A stretch of 18,352 nt of DNA from assembly GCA_937124525.1 (NCBI GenBank), contig CAKZLA010000581.1, positions 1 to 18,352 of the forward strand, written 5' to 3'. Below are positions 7,219 to 15,647 of this stretch, one piece after another; within the stretch, counting starts at the first letter, position 1, and every line of letters begins with the position of its first letter. The DNA comes from an uncultured Desulfobacterium sp. Lineage in GTDB: Bacteria > Desulfobacterota > Desulfobacteria > Desulfobacterales > Desulfobacteraceae. The position numbers and the translations under genes were made by a program. Under the pieces are notes generated by a model. It was not told where the DNA came from, did not search any database, and saw only the letters and a program-made list of their open reading frames with translations.

Positions 7219-7992
7219 ATGGCATTTGATATCCAAACCATTGAGCGTTTTTTTCTTATACTGATACGCATCAGTGTCCTGATATTCATGTTTCCCTTTT
7301 TTAATTCCCGAGTTTTTCCAGCCATGGTCAAGATTGGCCTTTCCCTTTTTCTGTCCATCACCCTTTTTCCTGTGGTCACAATGACGATGACAGGATTTCC
7401 AGAGACTATTTTGGAATTAACCGGCCTTGTTGCCTTTGAATTTACCATTGGGTTGACCTTGGGGCTGCTGGTTCAGGTTATTTTTGATGCTGTTCGCCTC
7501 ATGGGACATATTGTGGGGTTTGAAACCGGTTTTGCCATTGCCAATGTGTTTGATCCCCAGAGTGGTGCACAAATTTCTCTTCTGGCTAATTTTTCATATT
7601 TTACTTCCATGGCATTATTTTTGCTTATTAATGGGCATCATGTCCTGATTCACGCCATGAAGGAAAGCTTTGACATTGTACCTATGGGATCTCTTGCCAT
7701 GGACACACGGGTTTTGGGGCAGATGGTTTCCATTTCGGGGAATATGTTTCTCATTGCAGTTAAAATAGGTGCACCGGCCATAGCGGCGCTGCTTTTCACC
7801 AAGGTGGGATTTGGTTTGATTACTAAACTGATTCCCCAGATGAACATCATGATAGTGGGGTTTCCCGTTCAGAGCTGTGTGGGCCTGTTTTTTTTTGGTA
7901 TCTGTCTTCATGTGCTTATGGGTTTCATGGAAACCTATGTCAAAGAATTGGGGGCTCTTTTAATAACCACCATGGGGCTATTAAGGAAGTAA
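7219..7992 (+). CDS. fliR: Flagellar export gate protein FliR
   Basis: FliR is a single-copy export-gate subunit that closes the FliP ring and contacts FlhB. It has 257 aa with about six membrane helices. Features seen are the early MFPFFNSRVFPAMVKIGLS, the central EFTIGLTLGLLVQVIFDAV then GFETGFAIANVFDPQSG (a strong FliR signature), and ITKLIPQMNIMIVGFPVQ near the C-terminus. The gene follows fliQ by 13 bp with no strong Shine-Dalgarno. The 112-bp gap to flhB is AT-rich and carries only a weak AAGAT/ATCTT hairpin without a T-run. Confidence 0.94.
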   Translation: MAFDIQTIERFFLILIRISVLIFMFPFFNSRVFPAMVKIGLSLFLSITLFPVVTMTMTGFPETILELTGLVAFEFTIGLTLGLLVQVIFDAVRLMGHIVGFETGFAIANVFDPQSGAQISLLANFSYFTSMALFLLINGHHVLIHAMKESFDIVPMGSLAMDTRVLGQMVSISGNMFLIAVKIGAPAIAALLFTKVGFGLITKLIPQMNIMIVGFPVQSCVGLFFFGICLHVLMGFMETYVKELGALLITTMGLLRK

Positions 7993-8104
7993 GATCTAAC
8001 CTGGACAAGGCGAAATTCAAAAGATTTTTTTTATCTTCTTGGCAAAATAAAACGAAAAGTCAGAGATGATAAAAATCTAAATTACCCTCACAGGAAAAAA
8101 TAAA

Positions 8105-9169
8105 ATGGCAGACGATAGTTCCGAAGAAAAAACAGAACAGGCAACACCCAAAAAAAGGCAGGATGCCAGGAAAAAAGGGGATGTTGCCAAAAGTAAAGAG
8201 CTTCCATCTGTGGCCGTGCTGCTTTCAGGGCTACTTACTTTTATTGTTTTTGGAACCTATATGTATGCCCAGATCCAGAATGTCATGATAAAGGCCTTTC
8301 GTCTTCCCATTGCAAAGGAATTATCTCTGAATGATTTTCTTGATTTTTCATGGGAAATGGTGACGGCTTTTTTCATGATTATGGTTCCGTTGTTTTTAGT
8401 TATTTTTATTGTAGCAATTTTGTCCAATATAATGCAGGTAGGGTTTATGCTGAGCGCAGAGAGTATCATGCCCAAATTCTCAAAACTGGACCCGTTAAAG
8501 GGGCTTGGCAGACTGTTTTCCAGTCAATCAATGATGGAAGCTATAAAATGTGTGGCAAAACTTGTCATTGTCGGCTGGATCGGGTATCTCACCATTAAAG
8601 GAGAAATGGAACAGATTTTTCTGTTGGGAGAACTGGCCTTTGATGATATCGTATCCTATATATTCCTTACCACCTTTAAGCTTTTTATTCGATGCACCAT
8701 GGCCATGATTGTCATTGTGGTGATAGACTATGCATTTCAAAAATGGCAATTTGAAAAGAAACTCAAGATGAGTAAGAAAGAGATCAAGGACGAGTCAAAA
8801 GAATCAGAGGGAGATCCCATGGTGAAATCCCGGATTCGTAACATCCAAATGCAGATGGCCCGGAACAGAATGATGCAGGATGTTCCCGATGCTGATGTGG
8901 TGATCACCAATCCCACCCATTATGCAGTGGCATTAAAGTACGATGAACTTAGCATGGGAGCACCCCGGGTGCTGGCAAAGGGCAAAGGAGAGATTGCCAA
9001 AAAAATCAAGGCGCTGGCAGTGGAACATTCCATATTGCTGTATGAAAATAGAGAGCTTGCCAGGAATTTATATAAAATGGTGGAGATAAATCAGGAAGTG
9101 CCTCCATTATTATATCAAGCCGTGGCAGAGGTGCTGGCATATGTTTATAAACAGAAACAGGGAGTCTAA
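8105..9169 (+). CDS. flhB: Flagellar export switch protein FlhB
   Basis: FlhB is a membrane protein of the export gate whose cytoplasmic domain cleaves itself to switch from rod/hook to filament substrates. It has 354 aa. The N-terminus (EEKTEQATPKKRQDARKKGD) is canonical. Four membrane helices lie at about 30-55, 80-110, 140-165 and 185-210. The autocleavage motif NPTH is at residues 269-272, the same numbering as in enteric FlhB. The C-terminal part after the cut (HYAVALKYDE to VLAYVYKQ) is complete. Its separate homologue FhlB is encoded at 16749-17027. Confidence 0.96.
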   Translation: MADDSSEEKTEQATPKKRQDARKKGDVAKSKELPSVAVLLSGLLTFIVFGTYMYAQIQNVMIKAFRLPIAKELSLNDFLDFSWEMVTAFFMIMVPLFLVIFIVAILSNIMQVGFMLSAESIMPKFSKLDPLKGLGRLFSSQSMMEAIKCVAKLVIVGWIGYLTIKGEMEQIFLLGELAFDDIVSYIFLTTFKLFIRCTMAMIVIVVIDYAFQKWQFEKKLKMSKKEIKDESKESEGDPMVKSRIRNIQMQMARNRMMQDVPDADVVITNPTHYAVALKYDELSMGAPRVLAKGKGEIAKKIKALAVEHSILLYENRELARNLYKMVEINQEVPPLLYQAVAEVLAYVYKQKQGV

Positions 9170-9186
9170 GGTATTTTAGGTAAATC

Positions 9187-11277
9187 ATGGATAAAATGTT
9201 AAATTTAAGATTTTTAAAGGTAGACGGGGGGGAAATCCTTGCTGCCCTGGGAGTGGTGACCATATTGATGGTCATGATTATCCCCCTGCCTTCAATATTG
9301 CTGGATTTTTTATTGGCCTTAAATATCACCGTTGCCGTCACCATTCTTTTGATTGCCATGTCAACGGAAAAATCCTTGGATTTTGCCATTTTTCCATCCC
9401 TTCTTCTGGTGACAACGCTTTTTCGATTGTCATTGAACGTTGCATCCACCAGGCTGATTCTTCTCCATGGTAATGAGGGAATGGCCGCTGCGGGCAAGGT
9501 TATTAAATCCTTTGGCAGCTTTGTGATGGGGGGCAATTATGTGGTTGGACTGATAGTCTTTATTGTTCTGGTTCTCATCAATTTTATGGTTATTACCAAG
9601 GGGGCCACACGGGTTGCGGAAGTGGCTGCCAGGTTTACCCTGGATGCCATGCCAGGTAAACAGATGGCGGTGGATGCGGACTTGAACGCCGGATTAATTG
9701 ATGAAGGCCAGGCAAAGGAGCGCCGGAGCACCATTACCCGGGAGGCAGAATTCAACGGGGCCATGGATGGCGCTTCAAAATTTGTCAGGGGAGATGCCAT
9801 TGCCGGAATTGTCATAACCATTATTAATATTCTGGGGGGGTTGATTATTGGTGTTTTTCAGCAGAACATGAATTTTATCGATGCTGCTCAGAATTATACC
9901 CTTTTAACCGTGGGAGATGGACTGGTATCCCAGATTCCGGCCCTGATTATTTCCACAGCATCCGGTATTGTCGTCACCCGGTCGAATTCGGAAGGAACCA
10001 TGGGAGGCGATTTTGTAAAACAGTTTATTAAGTATCCCAAGGCTGTAAATATGGCGGCCCTGATGGTCTTTCTCTTTGGATTGATTCCCGGGCTACCCCA
10101 TATTTCTTTTATCCTGCTCTCCATGGTTATTGCCAGCATCAGTTTTCTGTCCAAAGGAGATAAAAAAGCTGAGGAAACAAAAGACCTTAATGATCTTCTG
10201 CCGGATGCTGCCCCGGCAGCTCCAGAACCGGTGGAGCACCTGTTGACGGTGGATGCCCTGGAGGTGGAAGTGGGCTATGGCCTGATCAGTCTGGTGGATA
10301 AGGAGCAGGGCGGGGAGTTTCTGGATCGGGTGCATTCCCTGCGACGTCAATTTGCCCAGGATATGGGGATCATTATTCCGCCCATTCATATCCGGGACAA
10401 TCTTCAGATAAAATCAAACCGGTATAATATCTTGATTAAAGGAGTTACGATTGCCTCCTCAGAATTGATGGTGAATCATTACATGGCCATGGATCCCGGT
10501 GATTCCATCAAAAAAATTGAAGGTATCAGTACAAAGGAGCCCGCCTTTAATCTTCCTGCAGTGTGGATTCCAGATTCCAGAAAAGAGGAGGCAAAACTTG
10601 CCGGATACACGGTGGTGGACAGCGTCACCATCATGACGACCCATCTCACCGAAGTGCTTCGAAAATATGCTTCAGAACTTCTGGGCAGACAGGATGTTCA
10701 GGGTCTGTTGGATAATCTGTCCAGCCGTTATCCCAAAGTTGTGGAAGAGTTGGTTCCTAAACTTTTGACATTGGGGGGGGTGCAAAAGGTGTTGCAGAAT
10801 CTTTTGCAGGAACATGTCTCCATCAAAGATATGCTGACCATTGTGGAGACCCTGGCAGACTATTCCCCGATTTCCAAAGATCCAGATCTTCTCACTGAGT
10901 ATGTTCGGCATAAACTCTCACGGTCCATTATGTCACCCCATCTCAGCGCAGAGGGTGTTCTGAATCTGATCACTCTGGCACCGGATGTGGAAAGCCTTTT
11001 ATTAAAAGGACTTCAAAAAACAGATCATGGTGTATATCTGTCCCTGGATCCCAAAGTGAGTGAGCCCATCATTCGTTCTGTGAGAAATCAAACGGAAAAA
11101 GCCATGGTCAATAATATTCAACCCATCATTATGACCTCTCCGGTGATTCGTCGGCATTTTAGAAAGTTGATCGAAACTTTTGTGCCGTCTGTGATGGTCA
11201 TGTCCCAGAGTGAGTTGTTAAATGATATTCGATTTAAATCCATTGGCGAGGTAAGTCTACATGATGCAACAGTATAA
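9187..11277 (+). CDS. flhA: Flagellar export gate protein FlhA
   Basis: FlhA forms a nonamer; its eight-helix membrane part takes part in energy coupling and its cytoplasmic ring docks chaperone-substrate complexes. It has 696 aa, close to the E. coli length. The FHIPEP signature is complete: RVAEVAARFTLDAMPGKQMA then VDADLNAGLIDEGQAKERR. The linker (about 320-345) is rich in Glu, Asp, Pro and Ala. The cytoplasmic domain runs from about 345 to the end, with VEVGYGLISLV and the VIRRHFRKLIE region. The last 17 bases overlap flhF. Confidence 0.97.
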   Translation: MDKMLNLRFLKVDGGEILAALGVVTILMVMIIPLPSILLDFLLALNITVAVTILLIAMSTEKSLDFAIFPSLLLVTTLFRLSLNVASTRLILLHGNEGMAAAGKVIKSFGSFVMGGNYVVGLIVFIVLVLINFMVITKGATRVAEVAARFTLDAMPGKQMAVDADLNAGLIDEGQAKERRSTITREAEFNGAMDGASKFVRGDAIAGIVITIINILGGLIIGVFQQNMNFIDAAQNYTLLTVGDGLVSQIPALIISTASGIVVTRSNSEGTMGGDFVKQFIKYPKAVNMAALMVFLFGLIPGLPHISFILLSMVIASISFLSKGDKKAEETKDLNDLLPDAAPAAPEPVEHLLTVDALEVEVGYGLISLVDKEQGGEFLDRVHSLRRQFAQDMGIIIPPIHIRDNLQIKSNRYNILIKGVTIASSELMVNHYMAMDPGDSIKKIEGISTKEPAFNLPAVWIPDSRKEEAKLAGYTVVDSVTIMTTHLTEVLRKYASELLGRQDVQGLLDNLSSRYPKVVEELVPKLLTLGGVQKVLQNLLQEHVSIKDMLTIVETLADYSPISKDPDLLTEYVRHKLSRSIMSPHLSAEGVLNLITLAPDVESLLLKGLQKTDHGVYLSLDPKVSEPIIRSVRNQTEKAMVNNIQPIIMTSPVIRRHFRKLIETFVPSVMVMSQSELLNDIRFKSIGEVSLHDATV

Positions 11278-12370
11278 ATATTGTGCTGCCACCATTGAAG
11301 CAGCCACGGCATTGATTCGAAATTCTCTGGGTGCCGATGCTATGATCATCTCAACAGATCGATTAAGGGGTCGGGATGGAAAGGAATATTTTGAAATATG
11401 CGCTGTGCCGGGAACCCCTCCTTATGAGAAACCCGATTTGGGAACCCCTCCCCATGAGAAGCCGGACTTAGGAACCTTTGGAGACATTAAAAATGAGCTT
11501 GAATGCATAAAACAGATGATGGAACTCATATCAACACCCCAGATGTCCATACCCATGTCTCATTTGGTAAAAAATCCCATGCTAATGAATCTTTATGCAA
11601 AAATGATGGATCAGGGTATTGAAGAAGTATGGATTAAAGAAATACTTACCAAAGCAGATGTTTTTAACAACACAATGAACCTGTCTGCAGAAGATATCAA
11701 AAAGCAAGTGGTCGCGGCATTGATGCAAATCATGGACGTAAAAGATCCCTTTAAATCGTCTGAACAGCAGCAAATCGTTGCGGCATTTGTGGGGACAACC
11801 GGGGTGGGTAAGACAACCACCATTGCAAAAATTGCAGCCAACCTCATGGTGGAGCAAGGGAAAAAAGTGGGATTGATTTCCATTGATACCTATCGTATCG
11901 GTGCCATGGAGCAGTTGAAAAATTATGCCGACATCCTTGGGGTTCGCTGTTTTCAGGCCTTTACCCGGAGAGATCTGCTTCTGGCCCTTGGACGGATGCG
12001 CTCAAAGGACGTTGTTCTCATTGACACTGCGGGAAGAAGCCAGTATGACATGCCCCGGTTGGAAGGCTTGAAAAAAATGATCGGAGATCATGCATCCATT
12101 GATACTCATCTTTTATTGAGCGTGGGGATGACACCATCTGAAATGAAGACAACCGTCCAGAGTTTCAGTGCCTTAGATTTTAAAACTTACATTTTTACCA
12201 AGCTGGACGAAGCCCGAATGATGGGTAATATTGTAAATCAGCTGGCAACATATAAAATTCCCATATCCTATGTGACCGCAGGGCAGAATGTCCCGGAGGA
12301 TATTGAACGGGCTGACAGGAAAAAACTGGTCAGCCTGTTGCTGGGAAAGAATACCAGGGTGAACCCTTGA
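11261..12370 (+). CDS. flhF: FlhF, SRP-type GTPase for flagellar placement
   Basis: FlhF is a GTPase related to Ffh and FtsY that marks the flagellar site, usually the pole. It has 369 aa. A short B domain (about 1-60, YCAATIEAATALIRNSLGAD) is followed by a repeat-bearing linker (51-72), an N domain and the G domain from about 170. The P-loop GTTGVGKT is at residues 178-185, then DTYRIGA, DTAGRS and TKLDEA, i.e. the G1 to G4 boxes. The start overlaps the flhA end by 17 bp, with GAGG 9 bp upstream; a second ATG lies 3 bases on. Partner flhG follows. The pair points to polar, number-controlled flagella. Confidence 0.95.
   Translation: MMQQYKYCAATIEAATALIRNSLGADAMIISTDRLRGRDGKEYFEICAVPGTPPYEKPDLGTPPHEKPDLGTFGDIKNELECIKQMMELISTPQMSIPMSHLVKNPMLMNLYAKMMDQGIEEVWIKEILTKADVFNNTMNLSAEDIKKQVVAALMQIMDVKDPFKSSEQQQIVAAFVGTTGVGKTTTIAKIAANLMVEQGKKVGLISIDTYRIGAMEQLKNYADILGVRCFQAFTRRDLLLALGRMRSKDVVLIDTAGRSQYDMPRLEGLKKMIGDHASIDTHLLLSVGMTPSEMKTTVQSFSALDFKTYIFTKLDEARMMGNIVNQLATYKIPISYVTAGQNVPEDIERADRKKLVSLLLGKNTRVNP
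11411..11470 (+). repeat. 30-bp direct tandem duplication in flhF
   Basis: Two adjacent 30-bp copies (11411-11440 and 11441-11470) begin GGAACCCCTCC and encode GTPPYEKPDL and GTPPHEKPDL. A truncated third copy reads GT at 11471. The unit lies in the flexible linker between the B and N domains of FlhF and keeps the frame. Confidence 0.85.
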
Positions 12371-12395
12371 AAAGGTTAAATAATCGGAGACTTTA

Positions 12396-13307
12396 ATGAT
12401 GGATCAGGCTGCGAATTTGAGAAAAATGATAAAAGGGGAATCTGAGAAGATTGCCAGTTTGATAGAGGATGATAATACCGGAGCAGTTGAATCTGGAAGT
12501 GCCCCCAGGGTGATTTCCGTTACCAGTGGTAAAGGGGGGGTGGGAAAAACAAATATTGTTGGAAACCTTGCCATTGCCCTCCAGCGCATGGGCAAAAAGG
12601 TGTTGATATTTGATGCGGACCTTGGGTTGGCCAACATTGATATTATTTTTGGGATTAACCCCATGGATAATATTGATTCTGTTATTCGGGGGGAAAAAAA
12701 ATTAGCCGAAATCATTGTTGAAGGTCCAGAAGGGGTCTCTATCATACCTGCAAGCTCCGGCATTGAAGAGGTTGCCAACTTAACTGAGGGGCAGAAGCTT
12801 AACCTGCTCAGTGAGTTTGATGATTTGAATGATAAATTTGATATCATGTTGATCGACACAGGGGCTGGCATCTCTTCAAACGTGGTTTATTTTAATTTGG
12901 CAGCCCAGGAACGTATTGTGGTCGTTACCCCGGAACCCACCTCAATTACCGATGCCTATGCTCTCTTAAAGGTGATGTTCAGCCGCTATGGCACCAAAGA
13001 ATTTTCCATTTTACTGAACATGGTAAAGGATGAAAAGGAAGCCAAGGCAGTGTTTAAAAATTTAAGTAACGTGGCAGATAAGTTTCTTGTGGGCATTTCC
13101 CTTGATTATGCAGGGTTTATCCCCGGAGATGAGTCTTTGAAAAAAGCGGTGATTAAACGCCAACCGGTTATTTGTGCGTATCCAAGGGCATCTGCCAGCC
13201 AGAACATTAAGATACTTGCAGACTATCTGCTTAACCAGGCAGACACCCGACCTGTGGACGGGAATATCAAATTTTTTTGGAAACAACTTATAAACGGAGC
13301 TGATTGA
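12396..13307 (+). CDS. flhG: FlhG (FleN/YlxH), MinD-type ATPase controlling flagellar number
   Basis: FlhG is an ATPase that limits flagellar number, activates the FlhF GTPase and interacts with C-ring components. It has 303 aa. Residues 3-9 (DQAANLR) are the FlhF-stimulating motif known in FlhG/YlxH. The deviant Walker A, GKGGVGKT, is at residues 45-52, with the signature Lys46. Next come LIFDADLGLANIDI and the Walker B region IMLIDTGAGIS. The start at 12396 has GGAG 7 bp upstream; an alternative ATG lies 3 bases on and keeps the motif. The C-terminal tail is less conserved. Confidence 0.94.
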   Translation: MMDQAANLRKMIKGESEKIASLIEDDNTGAVESGSAPRVISVTSGKGGVGKTNIVGNLAIALQRMGKKVLIFDADLGLANIDIIFGINPMDNIDSVIRGEKKLAEIIVEGPEGVSIIPASSGIEEVANLTEGQKLNLLSEFDDLNDKFDIMLIDTGAGISSNVVYFNLAAQERIVVVTPEPTSITDAYALLKVMFSRYGTKEFSILLNMVKDEKEAKAVFKNLSNVADKFLVGISLDYAGFIPGDESLKKAVIKRQPVICAYPRASASQNIKILADYLLNQADTRPVDGNIKFFWKQLINGAD

Positions 13308-13314
13308 TAAACAA

Positions 13315-14082
13315 ATGAAGGCACAGATTCGTAAATATTCCCAGGCTGCCCAGCCGTGCGTTGGTAAACGGACGGGGGAAGATAAATCCAGGGATGCTCT
13401 CATTCGTGAATTTGCGCCGTTGGTAAAATATATTGCAGATCGTATGACCATGCGTCTTCCCTCGGGTATTTCCAGGGAAGATTTGATCAGTGCCGGTGTA
13501 TTGGGGTTAAACGATGCCATTAATAAATTTAAGATCGAAAAGGGAGTAAAATTTAAAACCTATGCCTCCTACCGTATAAAGGGAGCCATGGTGGATGAAT
13601 TGAGAAAAATGGGATGGGCCTCTCGATCCGTTATTCGGGATAATCAGCAAATCAACGACCTAAAAGATACTTTGCAGGCAAAATGGGGAAGGGCACCCAA
13701 TGATATTGAGATGGCAGAGCAGCTGGGGATAAACGTTGAGGAATACCATAAAATGCTGTGGCGGACTAGAAGAATTTCCCTTGTGAGCCTTGATGAACCC
13801 CTCTCCGATGGGCACACTCCTCGCATGGCCTCCCAGATGTCAGAAGACCCTTCACCATTTGACGCATTAAAACTTCAGGAATTCAAACAGATGATTGCTG
13901 GAGAAATTGAAACACTTTCCAAGAAAGAACAGATGGTTATATCTCTTTATTATTATGATGAGCTGACATTAAAAGAGATCGGAAAGGTGTTGGACTTAAC
14001 AGAGTCACGAATTTCACAAATCCATTCAAAGGTAATTTCAAAATTGAGAACCAGACTTCAAGCCAATACTGATAAGCCATGA
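13315..14082 (+). CDS. fliA: RNA polymerase sigma-28 factor FliA (WhiG family)
   Basis: FliA directs transcription of late flagellar genes such as flagellin and chemotaxis genes. It has 255 aa. Region 2 (about 22-100) contains LVKYIADRMTMRLPSGISRE, DLISAGVLGLNDAINKF and FKTYASYRIKGAMVDELRK, the signature of the FliA/WhiG group. Region 3 follows (about 105-165). Region 4 (about 190-250) has a helix-turn-helix with LTLKEIGKVLDLTESRISQI. The gene starts 7 bp after flhG; GGAG is 15 bp upstream, so coupling is likely. No anti-sigma gene flgM and no clear sigma-28 promoter were found in the window. Confidence 0.95.
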   Translation: MKAQIRKYSQAAQPCVGKRTGEDKSRDALIREFAPLVKYIADRMTMRLPSGISREDLISAGVLGLNDAINKFKIEKGVKFKTYASYRIKGAMVDELRKMGWASRSVIRDNQQINDLKDTLQAKWGRAPNDIEMAEQLGINVEEYHKMLWRTRRISLVSLDEPLSDGHTPRMASQMSEDPSPFDALKLQEFKQMIAGEIETLSKKEQMVISLYYYDELTLKEIGKVLDLTESRISQIHSKVISKLRTRLQANTDKP

Positions 14083-14759
14083 AAAATATGGATCAAAACA
14101 ATGATATACTCACAGGGGATGAGCTGAGTGAAGAAGGTGATTCCGGAGGTGATGGGTTTGTTGGGGATGAGCTGAGCGAAGAGGGTGATTCCGGAAATGA
14201 GGAATTTGTTGGGGATGAACTGAGTGAGGATGACAATTTTGGGGAAAAAACTCATGCTTCCCCGGAAATGGTGTCACCCCTGTCCATGTCTCCTGGAAAA
14301 TCAGAAAGGAAAAAACCAATTCGAAAATGGATGTGGCCCATGGGAGTGATGACCATGGTATTTATAGTGGGGATTGGAGTATTTGTTCTCATCCAGCACA
14401 TGGGAGGCTCTGACCGGATTACGGAACAGGCCCTTTTAACGGTAAACGTGGCTGTTCCTCCGAAAAATGAGATATGGCTTAAAGATTTCTTGATTCCATT
14501 GAAATCAGAACACTTATATACCTGTGTTGCTTTTTCTGTGGTGATTCAATCCTGGGATAAGGGTTTGCTTCAATCGCAGCCCCATGAAAAACAGTGGATT
14601 CGAGGGGTACTTTATGATATCATTCTGGAAAAAGTCTGGATTGAGAAGGAGACCCCTTCATTGGAGAAATTCAAAAAATGGATGATTCAGGCCGTGAACC
14701 ATGGGCTACCAGCCAGTCAGATTGATGCGGTGGAGATCCATCATTTTATGCTACTTTAA
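14079..14759 (+). CDS. FliL-like single-pass membrane protein with acidic repeats
   Basis: This 226-aa protein starts within the fliA stop (ATGA); an alternative start is Met4. Residues 13-55 are an acidic tandem repeat of GDELSEEGDSG type. A basic patch (74-83), a membrane helix at about 84-106 and a periplasmic domain follow. The end of that domain (RGVLYDIILEKVWIE, then LEKFKKWMIQAVNHG and AVEIHHFMLL) runs in parallel with the end of FliL from 3779-4273 (DSVLILLSSKTYSEL, then KQELIMRINQ and KKIYFTEFVVQ). FliL kinship is therefore likely but the identity is low. It could be a second stator-associated factor. No family name is known to me. Confidence 0.75.
   Translation: MKNMDQNNDILTGDELSEEGDSGGDGFVGDELSEEGDSGNEEFVGDELSEDDNFGEKTHASPEMVSPLSMSPGKSERKKPIRKWMWPMGVMTMVFIVGIGVFVLIQHMGGSDRITEQALLTVNVAVPPKNEIWLKDFLIPLKSEHLYTCVAFSVVIQSWDKGLLQSQPHEKQWIRGVLYDIILEKVWIEKETPSLEKFKKWMIQAVNHGLPASQIDAVEIHHFMLL
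14115..14240 (+). repeat. 48-bp tandem repeats encoding acidic units in the FliL-like gene
   Basis: Units lie at 14115-14162, 14163-14210 and a partial one from 14211 to about 14240. Each begins GGGGATGA and encodes GDELSEE(G)DSG followed by about five variable residues and FV. The period is 16 codons. The protein segment is strongly negative and probably disordered, on the cytoplasmic side of the membrane helix. Confidence 0.88.
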
Positions 14760-14850
14760 GGCGATTGCTGCCAAAGAATATACCAGTCTTTTTATTCACA
14801 TTCCGACATATTCTTATCCGACAATTGCCTAAATTGCCGGAGGGTAAAAC

Positions 14851-15150
14851 ATGCCAAATATTTCTGATATGAACATCATTCTGGGTCAGGGCAGTGCCAT
14901 CAAACAGATGCGTACTACCACGGAACAGGATGTTGCGTTGAACCGTCAAGTCATTGCTCAGGCTTCTGGTGAGCTTCAAAAAAAAGATAAGATCCGGGTA
15001 AAAAATATTGAAGCTACCTATAAAGCAGAGATAGGAGCTGATGATAAAAAAAAATCATTGGTGCTACCATCCAGCGAACATGATATCCCCCCTGAAAAAC
15101 ATAAATTCACCAACACTTCCGGGGGGATTTTTGTAGATATCAAGGTTTGA
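14851..15150 (+). CDS. Small soluble protein of unknown function in flagellar operon
   Basis: I do not recognise this 99-aa protein. It has no signal peptide or membrane helix. It is hydrophilic, with a likely helical middle (about 20-60: KQMRTTTEQDVALNRQVIAQ, then GELQKKDKIRVKNIEATYKA) and a C-terminus ending GIFVDIKV. The start is well supported by GGAGGG at 14839-14844, 6 bp before the ATG. It lies 91 bp after the FliL-like gene and its stop precedes the next ATG by 2 bp. Co-translation with the SwrB-like gene suggests a link to that protein. Gln/Lys-rich helices would fit a chaperone or scaffold, but that is a guess. Confidence 0.8.
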   Translation: MPNISDMNIILGQGSAIKQMRTTTEQDVALNRQVIAQASGELQKKDKIRVKNIEATYKAEIGADDKKKSLVLPSSEHDIPPEKHKFTNTSGGIFVDIKV

Positions 15151-15152
15151 TT

Positions 15153-15632
15153 ATGCCCTTTTCAGATTTGAGCAGTATTGTTCTGGTGTTAGTTTTTATG
15201 GACGTCTTAATTGTCATTGTCTTTGTTGTTTTTTTGTGGAAAAACAAAGCCTTAAATATTGAAGAAGACCTTCAGAAAAAAATTGAGGTATTTGAATCTT
15301 TGCTTGTGGATGTGGATCATATGTCCATCCATTTAAAAAAAAATTTGGGAGAGAAGTATCTTTTTTTAAAACAGCTGGATGAAAAAATTGACCAACGCAT
15401 TACTCAGTTGCAGAATTTGCTGGAGAGGGCAGATAAAATAATCGTTGCCATGGAGGTCAATGAGAAAGAAAGGGGCAATGAAAATAAGGTGCTTCCGGAA
15501 TTAAGTCAAGAATATCAAATTCTTCAGATGGTGAATGACGGTCTGGATCTGGAAGAAATTGCCGGACGTCTATCCATTCCAAGAGGAACCGTTAAACTTG
15601 TTATGGAATTGAAAAAAGTAAACCGGAATTAA
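15153..15632 (+). CDS. SwrB/DUF2802-like membrane protein with coiled coil and helix-turn-helix
   Basis: The protein has 159 aa from the ATG at 15153; a TTG at 15147 is in frame but AAGG (15142-15145) fits the ATG better. It has a membrane helix at about 6-29, a coiled coil at about 36-105 (rich in Lys, Glu and Leu: LLVDVDHMSIHLKKNL, FLKQLDEKIDQRI) and a C-terminal helix-turn-helix-like motif (about 120-152: MVNDGLDLEEIAGRLSIPRG then TVKLVMEL). This three-part order is that of SwrB of Bacillus, which promotes basal-body maturation and export activation, and of the DUF2802/DUF6115 proteins found near flagellar genes. The match is by architecture and the short motif, so orthology is inferred. 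Confidence 0.8.
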   Translation: MPFSDLSSIVLVLVFMDVLIVIVFVVFLWKNKALNIEEDLQKKIEVFESLLVDVDHMSIHLKKNLGEKYLFLKQLDEKIDQRITQLQNLLERADKIIVAMEVNEKERGNENKVLPELSQEYQILQMVNDGLDLEEIAGRLSIPRGTVKLVMELKKVNRN

Positions 15633-15647
15633 AAAGAGGGGCTTGGT

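Noticed and set aside
14800..14836. Two CCGACA motifs as a sigma-28 -10 before the 99-aa gene
   Set aside because: No TAAA-type -35 at the required distance for either copy.
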